Positions 18,573-27,081 of a stretch of DNA of 64,000 bases are shown one piece after another (within the stretch, counting starts at the first letter, position 1; every line of letters starts with the position of its first letter). The DNA is taken from assembly GCF_002091635.1 (NCBI RefSeq), contig NZ_BDAC01000003.1:124001-188000 (forward strand), in the 5' to 3' direction. Below the pieces are notes generated by a model, which worked only from the letters and a program-made list of their open reading frames with translations, had not been told where the DNA came from and ran no database searches. This stretch comes from Pseudomonas indica NBRC 103045 (GTDB lineage Bacteria > Pseudomonadota > Gammaproteobacteria > Pseudomonadales > Pseudomonadaceae). Position numbers and translations under genes: made by a program.

Positions 18573-19754
18573 CTACAGGCGCCGCGCACGCCACGCCGCG
18601 AGCACGAAGACGGCGGCCAGCAGGCCGAGCAGCGGCAGCCAGCCGGCGTGCTCCCAGACATAGCCGCCGGCATAACCCACCAGACTGGAGCCCAGGTAAT
18701 AGGCGCACAGGTAGAGCGCCGACGCCTGCGCCTTGGCTCCCTGGGCGCGCTGGCCGACCTGCCCGCTGGCCACCGCGTGGGCGGCGAAAAAGCCCAGGGT
18801 GACCAGCGCCAGGCCGATCACCGCGGCGCTCAGCCAGGGCAGCGCGCAGAGCGCCACGCCAGACAGCATGATGCCGATACCGCCGAGCATCACCCGCCGT
18901 GCACCGAAGCGCGGCACCAGGCGCCCACCCCAACCGGCGCTGAGGATGCCCACCAGGTAGACGGTGAAGAGCAGGCCGATCACCGTCGAAGACAGGCCGA
19001 ACGGCGGCCCGGCGAGGCGGAAACCGACGTAGTTGAACAGCGCGACGAAACCGCCCATGAGCAGGAACGCCAGCAGGAACAGGCCGCGCAGGTCAGCATT
19101 GCCCAGGTGAGCCCGGAAGTTGCCGAGCAGCCCGCCGAGGGACAGCGGGTGGGCCTTGAAATGCCGCGACGGCGGCAACAGCCAGACGAACAGCGCCAGG
19201 GCCGCCAGCCCCACCGCAGCGATGCCGCCGAGGGCCAGTTGCCAGCCGCCGAGGTCGCTGAGCAGACCGGCGAGCAGACGGCCGAGCAGCCCGCCCAGCG
19301 CGGTGCCGCCGATGTACAGCCCCATCGCCGCCGGCAGCGCTTCCGGGTCGAACTCTTCGCCGACATAGGCCATGGCCAGCGCTGGCAACCCGCTCAGTGC
19401 CAACCCGAGCACCGCACGCAGCACCAGCAGCAGATGCCAGGACTCCACCAGCGCACAGGCGATGCCGAGCACGCTGGCCAATCCCAGCGCCGCCGCCATC
19501 ACCGGCTTGCGTCCCCAGCTTTCCGCCAGGGCCCCGGATACCAGCAGGCAGATCGCAAGGCTCAGCGTGGTGAGCGACAACACCAGACTGCTGCTCGCCG
19601 CCGACACCTGGAAATGCCCAGCCAGAAGGGGCAGCAAAGGTTGCACGCAGTACAACAGGGCGAAGGTGGCGAAACCGGCGCAGAACAGCGCCAGCGTGGC
19701 GCGCCGGTAAGCGGCGGTACCGCGCTTGAGGAAGGTATCGGGCGTGGGGGACAT
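18573..19754 (-). CDS. MFS transporter, YnfM-like
   Basis: A 393-residue major facilitator superfamily protein with about 12 transmembrane helices; the first loop signature GALAESWGRKPVMAAALGLA (motif A type) and the internal repeat around GGRLVPRFGARRVMLGG are clear. Overall pattern (FALLYCVQPLLPLLAGHF start) matches the YnfM/AraJ-like drug-efflux clade. Convergent with batD, only 22 bases apart. The ATG at 19754 gives the standard N-terminus; the ribosome site is weak. Substrate unknown. Confidence 0.85.
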   Translation of the reverse strand: MSPTPDTFLKRGTAAYRRATLALFCAGFATFALLYCVQPLLPLLAGHFQVSAASSSLVLSLTTLSLAICLLVSGALAESWGRKPVMAAALGLASVLGIACALVESWHLLLVLRAVLGLALSGLPALAMAYVGEEFDPEALPAAMGLYIGGTALGGLLGRLLAGLLSDLGGWQLALGGIAAVGLAALALFVWLLPPSRHFKAHPLSLGGLLGNFRAHLGNADLRGLFLLAFLLMGGFVALFNYVGFRLAGPPFGLSSTVIGLLFTVYLVGILSAGWGGRLVPRFGARRVMLGGIGIMLSGVALCALPWLSAAVIGLALVTLGFFAAHAVASGQVGQRAQGAKAQASALYLCAYYLGSSLVGYAGGYVWEHAGWLPLLGLLAAVFVLAAWRARRL

Positions 19755-19859
19755 CGACAGGGCTCGCAACGAACGGGGTCCTGATTGGACCGCGCGGCAG
19801 CCTAGCATGTGCCCGCTCGGCCGGCTTTGCCGATCCTGCAAAGGGCCTTTGCGGGGATT

Positions 19860-20035
19860 ACAAAGACCGAACTCGCGACGCGGAGCGTCGCAGGCGGCAT
19901 TCCCACGCGGAGCGTGGGAACGATCACGGCCATCTCTTGTAGGGGCGAATTCATTCGCCCCTACCACGGGCCCAGCTCCTCGTTGGAACCGGCTCTGCTG
20001 ACTGGTTCGCGACGTAGAGCGTGGGAATGATCGAT
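19860..20035. repeat. REP-type palindrome cluster
   Basis: Between the MFS gene and moeA lie several palindromic repeats: CGACGC/GCGTCG and CCCACGC/GCGTGGG hairpins at about 19877-19920, a perfect 12-bp-arm palindrome with arm GTAGGGGCGAAT and a 2-base loop at 19939-19964, and a decayed copy of the CGTGGGAA-GATC type at about 20008-20030. These are Pseudomonas REP-like elements mobilised in trans; no transposase gene is in the window. Confidence 0.8.
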
Positions 20036-21274
20036 CTATCCCCGCAACAACCCATCGAACGGCAGGAACGCCACCGTCTCGCCCCGGGCCAGGGTGGCGC
20101 CCCGCTCCACCACCGCCAGGCCATCGGCCCAGCTCGCGGCGGTGAGCATCGCCGAACCCTGCTGCGGATGCGGGATCACCTCCAGCCGTCCGTGATCGCC
20201 GCGCTCCAAGCGGGCGCGCAGGTACTGGCGACGCGGACGCGGCTCCGGCCAGTCGAATCCAGCGGGCAACGGCATGGCCTTGGGCAGCACATTCCGCTGG
20301 CCCTGGGCGCGCAACAGAAACGGCCGCGCCACCACCAGGGCAGTGATCAACGCCGCCGCCGGGTTGCCCGGCAGCCCCAGCCAGGGCTTGCCGCTCACTT
20401 CGCCGAAGGCCAGCGGCTTGCCCGGCTGGATCGCCAGGCGCCAGAGGTGCAGCTGACCCAACTCGCGAATCGCCTGCTTGAGGTGGTCTTCCTCGCCCAC
20501 CGACACCCCGCCCGAGGTGATCAGCAGGTCCCACTCGGATGCCGCCAGGCTCAGGGCGTCGCGGCTGGCGGCCAGTTCGTCGACCATCACCCCATAGTCT
20601 TCCACCTCGACGCCGAACCCTTGCAGCACCGCGCCCAGGCTGAAGCGATTGGCGTTGTAGATCTGCCCCGGCCCCAGCGGCTCGCCCGGCTCCCGCAGCT
20701 CGTCGCCGCTGCTCAGCAGGCCGACGCGCAGGCGCCGGTAGACCGGTACCTCGGCCTGCCCCAGGCTGGCCAACAGCCCCAGCTCCTGCGGCCGCAGGCG
20801 ATGGCCGGCGTCCAGTACCGGCTGGCCCTGCCGCAATTCCTCGCCCTGAGGGCGCACATGGGCGCCGCGCCGCACCGGAGGCAGCCAGACGGCCTCCGCC
20901 TCGGCCCGGCAGTGCTCCTGCGGCACCACGCTGTCCGCTCCCGGCGGCAAGGGCGCGCCGGTGAAAATGCGCACGGCGTGGCCCGCCGGCAACGGCGTCA
21001 GGCCCGTATCGCCGGCCGCCACGCGCCCGGCCAGCGGCAACCGGCCGCCCTGGGGTGGCAGATCGGCGGCGCGCAGGGCGTAGCCGTCCATGGCACTGTT
21101 GTTCCAGGCCGGCACGTCGGCCGGCGCCAGGATCGGCTCGGCCAGGACCCGGTCCAGCGCATCGGCCAGCGCTACACGCTCAATGGGCGGCGGCCCCGAT
21201 ACGCGCCCAAGCAGGTGTTCGATGGCTTCGTCGACCGGCCGCAGCTCGCCGCCGTCGCAGCCGCAGGCGCTCAT
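20036..21274 (-). CDS. moeA: Molybdopterin molybdenumtransferase MoeA
   Basis: A 412-residue MoeA, which inserts molybdate into adenylylated molybdopterin to form molybdenum cofactor. Visible motifs are PAWNNSAMDGYALRA (N-terminal domain), TGAPLPPGADSVVPQE, the LLSSGDEL and ITSGGVSVGEEDH segments of the MoaB-like domain III, and GLPGNPAA. The ATG at 21274 overlaps the moaB stop by ATGA (21271-21274). Moco is needed by nitrate reductase and other molybdoenzymes, consistent with the nearby nitric oxide genes. Confidence 0.95.
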   Translation of the reverse strand: MSACGCDGGELRPVDEAIEHLLGRVSGPPPIERVALADALDRVLAEPILAPADVPAWNNSAMDGYALRAADLPPQGGRLPLAGRVAAGDTGLTPLPAGHAVRIFTGAPLPPGADSVVPQEHCRAEAEAVWLPPVRRGAHVRPQGEELRQGQPVLDAGHRLRPQELGLLASLGQAEVPVYRRLRVGLLSSGDELREPGEPLGPGQIYNANRFSLGAVLQGFGVEVEDYGVMVDELAASRDALSLAASEWDLLITSGGVSVGEEDHLKQAIRELGQLHLWRLAIQPGKPLAFGEVSGKPWLGLPGNPAAALITALVVARPFLLRAQGQRNVLPKAMPLPAGFDWPEPRPRRQYLRARLERGDHGRLEVIPHPQQGSAMLTAASWADGLAVVERGATLARGETVAFLPFDGLLRG

Positions 21275-21825
21275 GACCGGCTCCCGCAGGCGACCGTCGG
21301 CTGCTCCGGCAACGCCTTGAGATGCGGCACGAAGTTGCAGGGCCGGGTGCGGCTGTCCAGTTGCTGGCGGAGGATGCCGGTCCAGCCGGTGCGGCAAGCG
21401 CCCGGCGAACCCGGCAGGCAGCAGACCAGGGTGCCGTTGGCCATCCCGGCGAGCGCCCGCGATTGCAGGCTGGAGGTGCCGATCTCGTCGGTGGAAATCT
21501 GCCGGAACAGCTCGCCGAAGCCTTCGACGCGCTTGTCCAGCAGTGGCTCCACCGCCTGCGGCGTGTTGTCCCGCGCGGTGAAGCCGGTGCCGCCGGTGAT
21601 CAACACCACCTGCACCAGCGGATCGGCGATCCACTGCGAGAGTCGGGCGCGGATGCGGTAGATGTCGTCGATGACCAGATCGCGTTCGGCCAGGGCGTGG
21701 CCGTCCTGCTCCAGCAGATCGATCAGGGTCTGTCCGGACGTGTCGGTGGCGAAGGTACGGGTGTCGCTGACGGTCAGCACGGCGATGCGCAGCGACTGGA
21801 AGTCCTGCCGGGCCAGGTGAGCCAT
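21271..21825 (-). CDS. moaB: Molybdenum cofactor biosynthesis protein MoaB
   Basis: A 184-residue MoaB/MogA-type protein that adenylylates molybdopterin. The signature VLITGGTGFTARDNTPQAV and the GEGxLFR-like VEGFGELFRQIS segment are present, as is the opening RIAVLTVSDTRTFATDTSGQTL. ATG 21825 has GAGGA upstream; an earlier in-frame start would extend into REP sequence-adjacent DNA and is rejected. Forms an operon with moeA. Confidence 0.94.
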   Translation of the reverse strand: MAHLARQDFQSLRIAVLTVSDTRTFATDTSGQTLIDLLEQDGHALAERDLVIDDIYRIRARLSQWIADPLVQVVLITGGTGFTARDNTPQAVEPLLDKRVEGFGELFRQISTDEIGTSSLQSRALAGMANGTLVCCLPGSPGACRTGWTGILRQQLDSRTRPCNFVPHLKALPEQPTVACGSRS

Positions 21826-21984
21826 GGTGAAATCCTCGGGTGTAACGGTTTCGCCAGAGCCTGAACCGGCCCGGTCGCCCGGCCTATTCCCCGAAGGAGG
21901 TAAGGACGGGGCGAAAGGCATACGCGGCGGCCTTGCGGGCTGCGGTGTTTTGTCTCAGGGGGCATATAGGGGTGCAGGGAGGCT

Positions 21985-22007
21985 TCGCCAGCAGAGCTGG
22001 CTCCTAC
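21985..22007 (-). repeat. REP element, CCAGCTCTGCTGG type
   Basis: One copy of the second REP family in this window; read on the minus strand it is GTAGGAGCCAGC followed by TCTGCTGGCGA, a short imperfect stem. It lies between moaB and norR. Confidence 0.75.
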
Positions 22008-22043
22008 CAAAAACACAAGCTCCGTAGCCCGATAGGACGCGAC

Positions 22044-23579
22044 TCACCCCTGCTTCACCCCCAGCCGCTTCGCCAGTTTGTGCAGGTTGCTCGGGTCCAG
22101 GTCGAGCAGGCGGGCGGCGCTGGCCCAGTTGTCGTCGCAAAGCTCCAGAGCACGGCGGATGCTTTGTCGCTGGCAATCCTCCACGGCCTGGCGCAACGGC
22201 ACCGGCTGCGTCGCGGACGGCCGTTCGCCCGCCACCCCGACGATGGGCGCCACGGCGGCCGGCACGGTGTCGAGGTCGAGCAGTTCCGGCGGCAGGGTGA
22301 GGATTTCACTGCGCGACGCGCCGCTGCTGAGCAGCTTGAGCGCGGCACGGCTGATCACGTGTTCCAGCTCACGCACGTTGCCCGGCCAGGGATAGGCCAG
22401 CAGCGCCCGCTCGGCGGCCGGCGACAGGCGCACGCTGCGCAACCCGAGGCGGGCACGGTTGAGTTCGAGGAAGTGACCGGCAAGTATCAGCACGTCGTTG
22501 TCGCGTTCGCGCAGCGGCGGGATCGGCGCCGGGTAGACCGAGAGCCGGTGGTAGAGATCGGCACGGAAATGACCGTCGCGCACGCTGTCGCCGAGCTGGC
22601 GGTTGGTCGCGGCGATGATGCGCACGTCCACGTGGCGCGGCTTGTCGGCGCCGAGCCGCTGGATTTCGCCGTTCTGCAAGGCGCGCAGCAGCTTGGCCTG
22701 CACCGTGAGCGGCAGTTCGCCGACTTCGTCGAGGAACAGGGTGCCGCCATTGGCCGCCTCGAAGCGTCCGGGGCGGTCGCTGGCGGCGCCGGAGAACGCA
22801 CCCTTCACATGGCCGAACAACTCGCTCTCGGCCAGGGATTCCGGCAGCGCCGCACAGTTCACGTGGACCAGTGGCTTGTGCCGGCGCCGCGAGTGGCGGT
22901 GCAGCCAGCGGGCGAACAGCTCCTTGCCGACGCCGGTCTCGCCGAGCAGCAGCACCGGCAGTTCGGAATCCGCCACCACTTCCAGTTCCTGCAACAGGTC
23001 GCGGATCGCCTTGCTCTGGCCGAGAATCTCGCCTTCCCCGGCGACATGCTCGATCTCCACCACCTCGCTGCGCGCCTGGCGCAGGCTGCGGTTCTCCCGC
23101 TCCAGACGGGTGATACGCACCGCCGCTTCGATCAGCAGCGTGTATCGCTGCAAATCGCGCCGGGCCTGGTCGTCAAAGGTACCGGCATGCAGCGCATCGA
23201 GGGTCAGCGCGCCCCACAACTGGCCTTCGACGAACAGGCTCACGCCCATGCAATCGTGCACCGGCAGGGGTTCGCCGACGTGTTCGTCGAGCAGGCCGTC
23301 GTAAGGGTCGGGCAGGCGGCTGTCCGGCTCGAACCAGGTCGGCTCGCGGCGCGCCAGGATCGCCGCCAGGCGCGGATGCTGGGCGACCACGAAACGCCGG
23401 CCGAGGGCTTCGTGCACCAGCCCCACCGCCGCCACCGGACGCAGGCTGTCGTCGTCCAGGCGCAGCAGGCCGACGGCGCCGCAATGAAAATGCTCGCGCA
23501 GTGTCTGCACCAGCCGTTGCAGGCGCACGGCGTTCGGCAATTCGGTGATCAAGTCGGCCAGCAGGGCTTCTTCCATCAT
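22044..23579 (-). CDS. norR: Nitric oxide-responsive sigma-54 activator NorR
   Basis: A 511-residue sigma-54-dependent activator. The N-terminal GAF domain (about 15-160) contains the PDPYDGLL and VHDCMGV segments that match the non-haem iron NO-sensing site of NorR (Cys110 here). The AAA+ domain has Walker A GETGVGKE (213-220), the sigma-54 contact loop GAFSGA (260-265; Ser instead of the usual Thr), and a Fis-type HTH at the C-terminus (ASAARLLDLDPSNLHKLAKRLG). ATG 23579 is used rather than the upstream TTG. Divergent from ytfE-norB with three NorR sites between. Alternative: FhpR, the NO regulator of flavohaemoglobin, but the neighbours favour NorR. Confidence 0.92.
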   Translation of the reverse strand: MMEEALLADLITELPNAVRLQRLVQTLREHFHCGAVGLLRLDDDSLRPVAAVGLVHEALGRRFVVAQHPRLAAILARREPTWFEPDSRLPDPYDGLLDEHVGEPLPVHDCMGVSLFVEGQLWGALTLDALHAGTFDDQARRDLQRYTLLIEAAVRITRLERENRSLRQARSEVVEIEHVAGEGEILGQSKAIRDLLQELEVVADSELPVLLLGETGVGKELFARWLHRHSRRRHKPLVHVNCAALPESLAESELFGHVKGAFSGAASDRPGRFEAANGGTLFLDEVGELPLTVQAKLLRALQNGEIQRLGADKPRHVDVRIIAATNRQLGDSVRDGHFRADLYHRLSVYPAPIPPLRERDNDVLILAGHFLELNRARLGLRSVRLSPAAERALLAYPWPGNVRELEHVISRAALKLLSSGASRSEILTLPPELLDLDTVPAAVAPIVGVAGERPSATQPVPLRQAVEDCQRQSIRRALELCDDNWASAARLLDLDPSNLHKLAKRLGVKQG

Positions 23580-23636
23580 GGTTATTTTTACCCTCAATGG
23601 TTTTTTTAACCCTATCTCGGAAGGGTATTTTTAACC
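23580..23636 (+). promoter_or_regulatory. Three NorR enhancer sites (GGT-N7-ACC)
   Basis: Three copies of GGT-N7-ACC lie at 23580-23592, 23599-23611 and 23624-23636, each with a T/A-only core. This is the known NorR recognition pattern and the three-site enhancer expected for a NorR-controlled sigma-54 promoter. The first site abuts the norR start codon, so NorR may repress itself. Confidence 0.9.
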
Positions 23637-23677
23637 ACTTAAAATTTAAAACCCTTTATTTTCAGCAACTTAAACAG

Positions 23678-23692
23678 TGGCACAGCGCTTGC
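23678..23692 (+). promoter_or_regulatory. Sigma-54 promoter of ytfE-norB
   Basis: TGGCAC-AGCGC-TTGC has the invariant GG and GC separated by 10 bases, a near-consensus -24/-12 element. It lies 42 bases downstream of the last NorR site and 40 bases upstream of the ytfE start, a standard enhancer-promoter arrangement. Confidence 0.9.
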
Positions 23693-23731
23693 CCTGTATC
23701 AGGTGTCCTTTCCCCGACCGGAGATACCTGA

Positions 23732-24418
23732 ATGAGCAACGCCCTCCTCGACGAAACCCTGGGCAACCTGGCCTGTGAAATTCCGGGCGCTACCCGGGTA
23801 TTCCACGAATACAACCTGGACTTCTGCTGCGGCGGCCAGAAGACCCTGCGCGAAGCCGCCATCCGCCGCGGTGTCGATCCGTCGACCATCGCCGCCCGCC
23901 TGGAAGAACTGCAAGCGCAGCCGGGCCAGGGTACCGACTGGCGCAGCGCCGATACCGACAGCCTGATCAGCCATATCCTCTCGCGCTTCCATGCCCGCCA
24001 TCGCGAACAACTGCCGGAGCTGATCCGTCTGGCCCGCCGCGTCGAGCAGGTGCACGGCCATCGCCGCGACTGCCCGCACGGGCTGGCCGACCACCTGAGC
24101 GACATGCACCAGGAGCTGGAGAGCCACATGCTCAAGGAAGAACAGGTGCTCTTCCCCATGCTGCTGCGCGGCCAGGGTGCCTTCACCCAGGGACCGATCT
24201 CGGTGATGCGCTTCGAACACGACCAGCACGGTGCCGCCCTGGAACGCCTGCACGGTCTCACGGCCGGCATCACTCCGCCGGAAGACGCCTGCAACACCTG
24301 GATGGCGCTGTACCGCGGGCTGACCGAGCTGCGCAACGATCTGATGCAACACATCCACCTGGAAAACAACGTCCTGTTCGTCCAGGCCCTTGCGCCGCAG
24401 GAGGTGCATCATGGGTGA
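23732..24418 (+). CDS. ytfE: YtfE/RIC-type di-iron NO-stress protein (NorA)
   Basis: A 228-residue protein of the RIC family (YtfE, ScdA, DnrN; NorA of Ralstonia), a di-iron protein that binds NO and supports repair of nitrosated iron-sulfur clusters. The N-terminal ScdA domain has the DFCCGG motif (residues 30-35); the hemerythrin-like C-terminal domain supplies iron-ligand His/Glu in HARHREQ, DMHQELESHMLKEEQVLFP, FEHDQHG and QHIHLENNVLF. GGAG precedes the ATG. Its last 8 bases overlap norB. Same order (norR divergent, norA, norB) as the Ralstonia nor loci. Confidence 0.92.
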   Translation: MSNALLDETLGNLACEIPGATRVFHEYNLDFCCGGQKTLREAAIRRGVDPSTIAARLEELQAQPGQGTDWRSADTDSLISHILSRFHARHREQLPELIRLARRVEQVHGHRRDCPHGLADHLSDMHQELESHMLKEEQVLFPMLLRGQGAFTQGPISVMRFEHDQHGAALERLHGLTAGITPPEDACNTWMALYRGLTELRNDLMQHIHLENNVLFVQALAPQEVHHG

Positions 24419-26687
24419 ATACCGCAAACTCTGGGGCCTGCTGATCCTGGTCCTGGGTATCACGTTCTGCCTGCTCGGCTGGTTCGGCCGGGAAGTCTAT
24501 CGGCAGGCACCGCCGATTCCGCAGCAGGTTATGACGCTTGACGGCGAACGGCTGTTCGGCGTCGACGACATCCTCGACGGCCAGACCGCCTGGCAAAGCG
24601 TCGGCGGCATGCAGCTCGGCTCGGTCTGGGGCCATGGCGCCTACCAGGCGCCGGACTGGAGCGCCGACTGGTTGCACCGGGAGCTGGTCACCTGGCTCGA
24701 CCTGGCCGCCGACGAAGCCTACGGCAAGCCGTTCGCCGAACTGGACGACGAGGCCCAGGCCCTGCTGCGCCATCGCCTGAAGCGCGAGTACCGCGACAAC
24801 GACGTCGATGCCGCCGGCAACCTGCTGCTCTCTCCGCGCCGCGTCGAGGCCGTGCGCCAGACCGCCGCCTACTACGACAGCCTGTTCGGCACCACGCCGG
24901 ACCTGCAAGGCACCCGCGAAAGCTACGCGATGAAGGAGGGCACCCTGCCCGACGCCGCCCGCCGCGAACAACTCACCCGGTTCTTCTTCTGGACCTCGTG
25001 GGTCGCCGCCACCGAGCGCCCGGACAGCGACGCCACCTACACCAACAACTGGCCCCACGAGCCGCTGATCGACAACAAGCCCACCGCGGAGAATCTGATG
25101 TGGTCGATCGTCAGCGTGGTGCTGCTGATCGCCGGCGTCGGTTTCCTGGTCTGGGCCTGGGCCTTCCTGCGTGGCCAGGAGGAAGAAGAACCGGCCGCAC
25201 CGGCCCACGACCCGCTCAGCCTGGTCGGCCTGACCCCGTCGCAGAAGGCCCTGGGCAAGTACCTGCTGCTGGTGGTCGGGCTGTTCGTCTTCCAGGTCTG
25301 CCTCGGCGGCGCGACCGCCCACTACACGGTGGAAGGCCAGGACTTCTACGGCTTCCCGCTGTCCCAGTGGTTCCCCTACTCGCTGCTGCGCACCTGGCAC
25401 ATCCAGAGCGCGCTGTTCTGGATCGCCACCGGCTTCCTCGCCGCCGGCCTGTTCCTCGCCCCCATCATCAACGGCGGCAAGGACCCGAAGTACCAGAAGC
25501 TCGGTGTGGACGTGCTGTTCTGGGCGCTGGTCGCCGTGGTGGTCGGTTCCTTCATCGGCAACTACCTGGCCATTGCCCAGTTGATGCCGGCCGAATGGAA
25601 CTTCTGGCTCGGCCACCAGGGCTATGAATACGTCGACCTCGGCCGCCTGTGGCAGATCGGCAAGTTCGCCGGCGTCGCCTTCTGGCTGCTGCTGATGCTG
25701 CGTGGCATCGTCCCGGCCTTCCGCCAGCCCGGCGACAAGAACCTGCTGGCCCTGCTCTCTGCCTCGGTGATCGCCATCGGCCTGTTCTACGGCGCCGGCT
25801 TCGGCTACGGCGAGCGTACCCACCTGTCGGTGATGGAGTACTGGCGCTGGTGGGTGGTGCACCTGTGGGTGGAAGGCTTCTTCGAGGTCTTCGCCACCAC
25901 CGCCCTGGCCTTCATCTTCTCCAGCATGGGCCTGGTCTCCAAGCGCATGGCCACCACCGCCAGCCTGGCATCGGCCTCGCTGTTCATGCTCGGCGGCGTG
26001 CCGGGAACCTTCCACCACCTGTACTTCGCCGGCACCACCACCCCGGTGATGGCGGTGGGCGCCACCTTCAGCGCCCTGGAAGTGGTGCCGCTGATCGTGC
26101 TCGGCTACGAGGCCTGGGAGAACTGGCGCCTGAAGAGCCGTGCGGCCTGGATGGAGCGGGTCAAGTGGCCGCTGCTGTGCTTCGTCGCCGTGGCCTTCTG
26201 GAACATGCTCGGCGCCGGGGTGTTCGGTTTCATGATCAACCCGCCGATCTCGCTCTACTACGTGCAGGGCCTCAACACCACGCCGGTGCATGCGCATGCC
26301 GCGCTGTTCGGGGTCTACGGCTTCCTCGCCCTGGGCTTCACCCTGCTGGTGCTGCGCTACGTCCGTCCGCAGATGCAGTTCAACGAACGGCTGATGAAGA
26401 CCGCCTTCTGGTGGCTCAACGGCGGCCTGGTCCTGATGATCGCCACCAGCCTGCTGCCGATCGGCATCATCCAGTTCCACGCCAGCGCCAGCCAGGGCCT
26501 GTGGTATGCCCGCAGCGAGGCCTTCATGCAGCAGGACATCCTGGAAACCCTGCGCTGGGTCCGTACCTTCGGCGACGTGGTGTTCATCGTCGGCGCCCTG
26601 GCCATGGCCTGGCAGGTGGTCTCCGGTGTGCTCTTCGGCAGCCGCCAGGAGGAACCGGCAATCCTCGGCGCCAACCAGCGCGCCTGA
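24411..26687 (+). CDS. norB: Quinol-dependent nitric oxide reductase (qNor)
   Basis: A 758-residue single-subunit qNor that reduces NO to N2O in the inner membrane with quinol. An N-terminal helix and a soluble cytochrome-c-like domain without haem c (about 30-215) precede the 12-helix haem-copper-type core. Haem and non-haem iron ligands are in HIQSALFWIATG, VVHLWVEGFFEVFATTALAF (His plus Glu), and HHLYFAGTTTPVMAVG. GGAGGTG precedes the ATG, inside ytfE. It is probably for detoxification, since no norC or nir genes are nearby, although moeA-moaB suggest nitrate respiration. Confidence 0.95.
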   Translation: MGEYRKLWGLLILVLGITFCLLGWFGREVYRQAPPIPQQVMTLDGERLFGVDDILDGQTAWQSVGGMQLGSVWGHGAYQAPDWSADWLHRELVTWLDLAADEAYGKPFAELDDEAQALLRHRLKREYRDNDVDAAGNLLLSPRRVEAVRQTAAYYDSLFGTTPDLQGTRESYAMKEGTLPDAARREQLTRFFFWTSWVAATERPDSDATYTNNWPHEPLIDNKPTAENLMWSIVSVVLLIAGVGFLVWAWAFLRGQEEEEPAAPAHDPLSLVGLTPSQKALGKYLLLVVGLFVFQVCLGGATAHYTVEGQDFYGFPLSQWFPYSLLRTWHIQSALFWIATGFLAAGLFLAPIINGGKDPKYQKLGVDVLFWALVAVVVGSFIGNYLAIAQLMPAEWNFWLGHQGYEYVDLGRLWQIGKFAGVAFWLLLMLRGIVPAFRQPGDKNLLALLSASVIAIGLFYGAGFGYGERTHLSVMEYWRWWVVHLWVEGFFEVFATTALAFIFSSMGLVSKRMATTASLASASLFMLGGVPGTFHHLYFAGTTTPVMAVGATFSALEVVPLIVLGYEAWENWRLKSRAAWMERVKWPLLCFVAVAFWNMLGAGVFGFMINPPISLYYVQGLNTTPVHAHAALFGVYGFLALGFTLLVLRYVRPQMQFNERLMKTAFWWLNGGLVLMIATSLLPIGIIQFHASASQGLWYARSEAFMQQDILETLRWVRTFGDVVFIVGALAMAWQVVSGVLFGSRQEEPAILGANQRA

Positions 26688-27081
26688 AGCACGCGGGCCC
26701 CAGGGAGGGGGCCCTTCCTCCGCCGTCCCGTCATCCCCTCCCTGATGGGAACGGCGGTTCCCCTGCCCCTCGGCCACGGATTGGCCGGGGAGTTTTCCGT
26801 TCGGACAGCGCAGCCGCTCCAATCCACGCACTGAAGACGGGCGAACGGAATGCCTGTTCAAGCCAGGAAAGCACACCAGGCAAAACGGTGTCAGACACCG
26901 AATTGTGTCTACCTGTTCTCATCCCAGGTGCTAAATGTGCGGTGAAGGTCTGTTTTCGGCACGTCGAAGTCGCATTTCGCCATCATCGCGCCCCGTTTCT
27001 TGCTGTGTACTAACGTGCCCGGTCCTTCAAGGAAGTTTCTCACCCAGGCGCCCCGCTCACTGACAGAGGCAGGTACGGTTG
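26688..27081. other. Intergenic region after norB
   Basis: 394 bases with no convincing gene. GGGCCCC/GGGGCCC at 26695-26714 can form a 7-bp stem and may terminate norB. A perfect 15-base palindrome CGGTGTC-A-GACACCG lies at 26886-26900. The rest, including the promoter of the binding-protein gene, shows no clear motif. Confidence 0.45.

Noticed and set aside
22044-23609. Antisense frame over norR on the plus strand
   Set aside because: Ends inside the NorR enhancer region and has no recognisable domain.
24270-26876. Long antisense frame over norB
   Set aside because: Low-complexity His/Gly/Gln product; norB is unambiguous.
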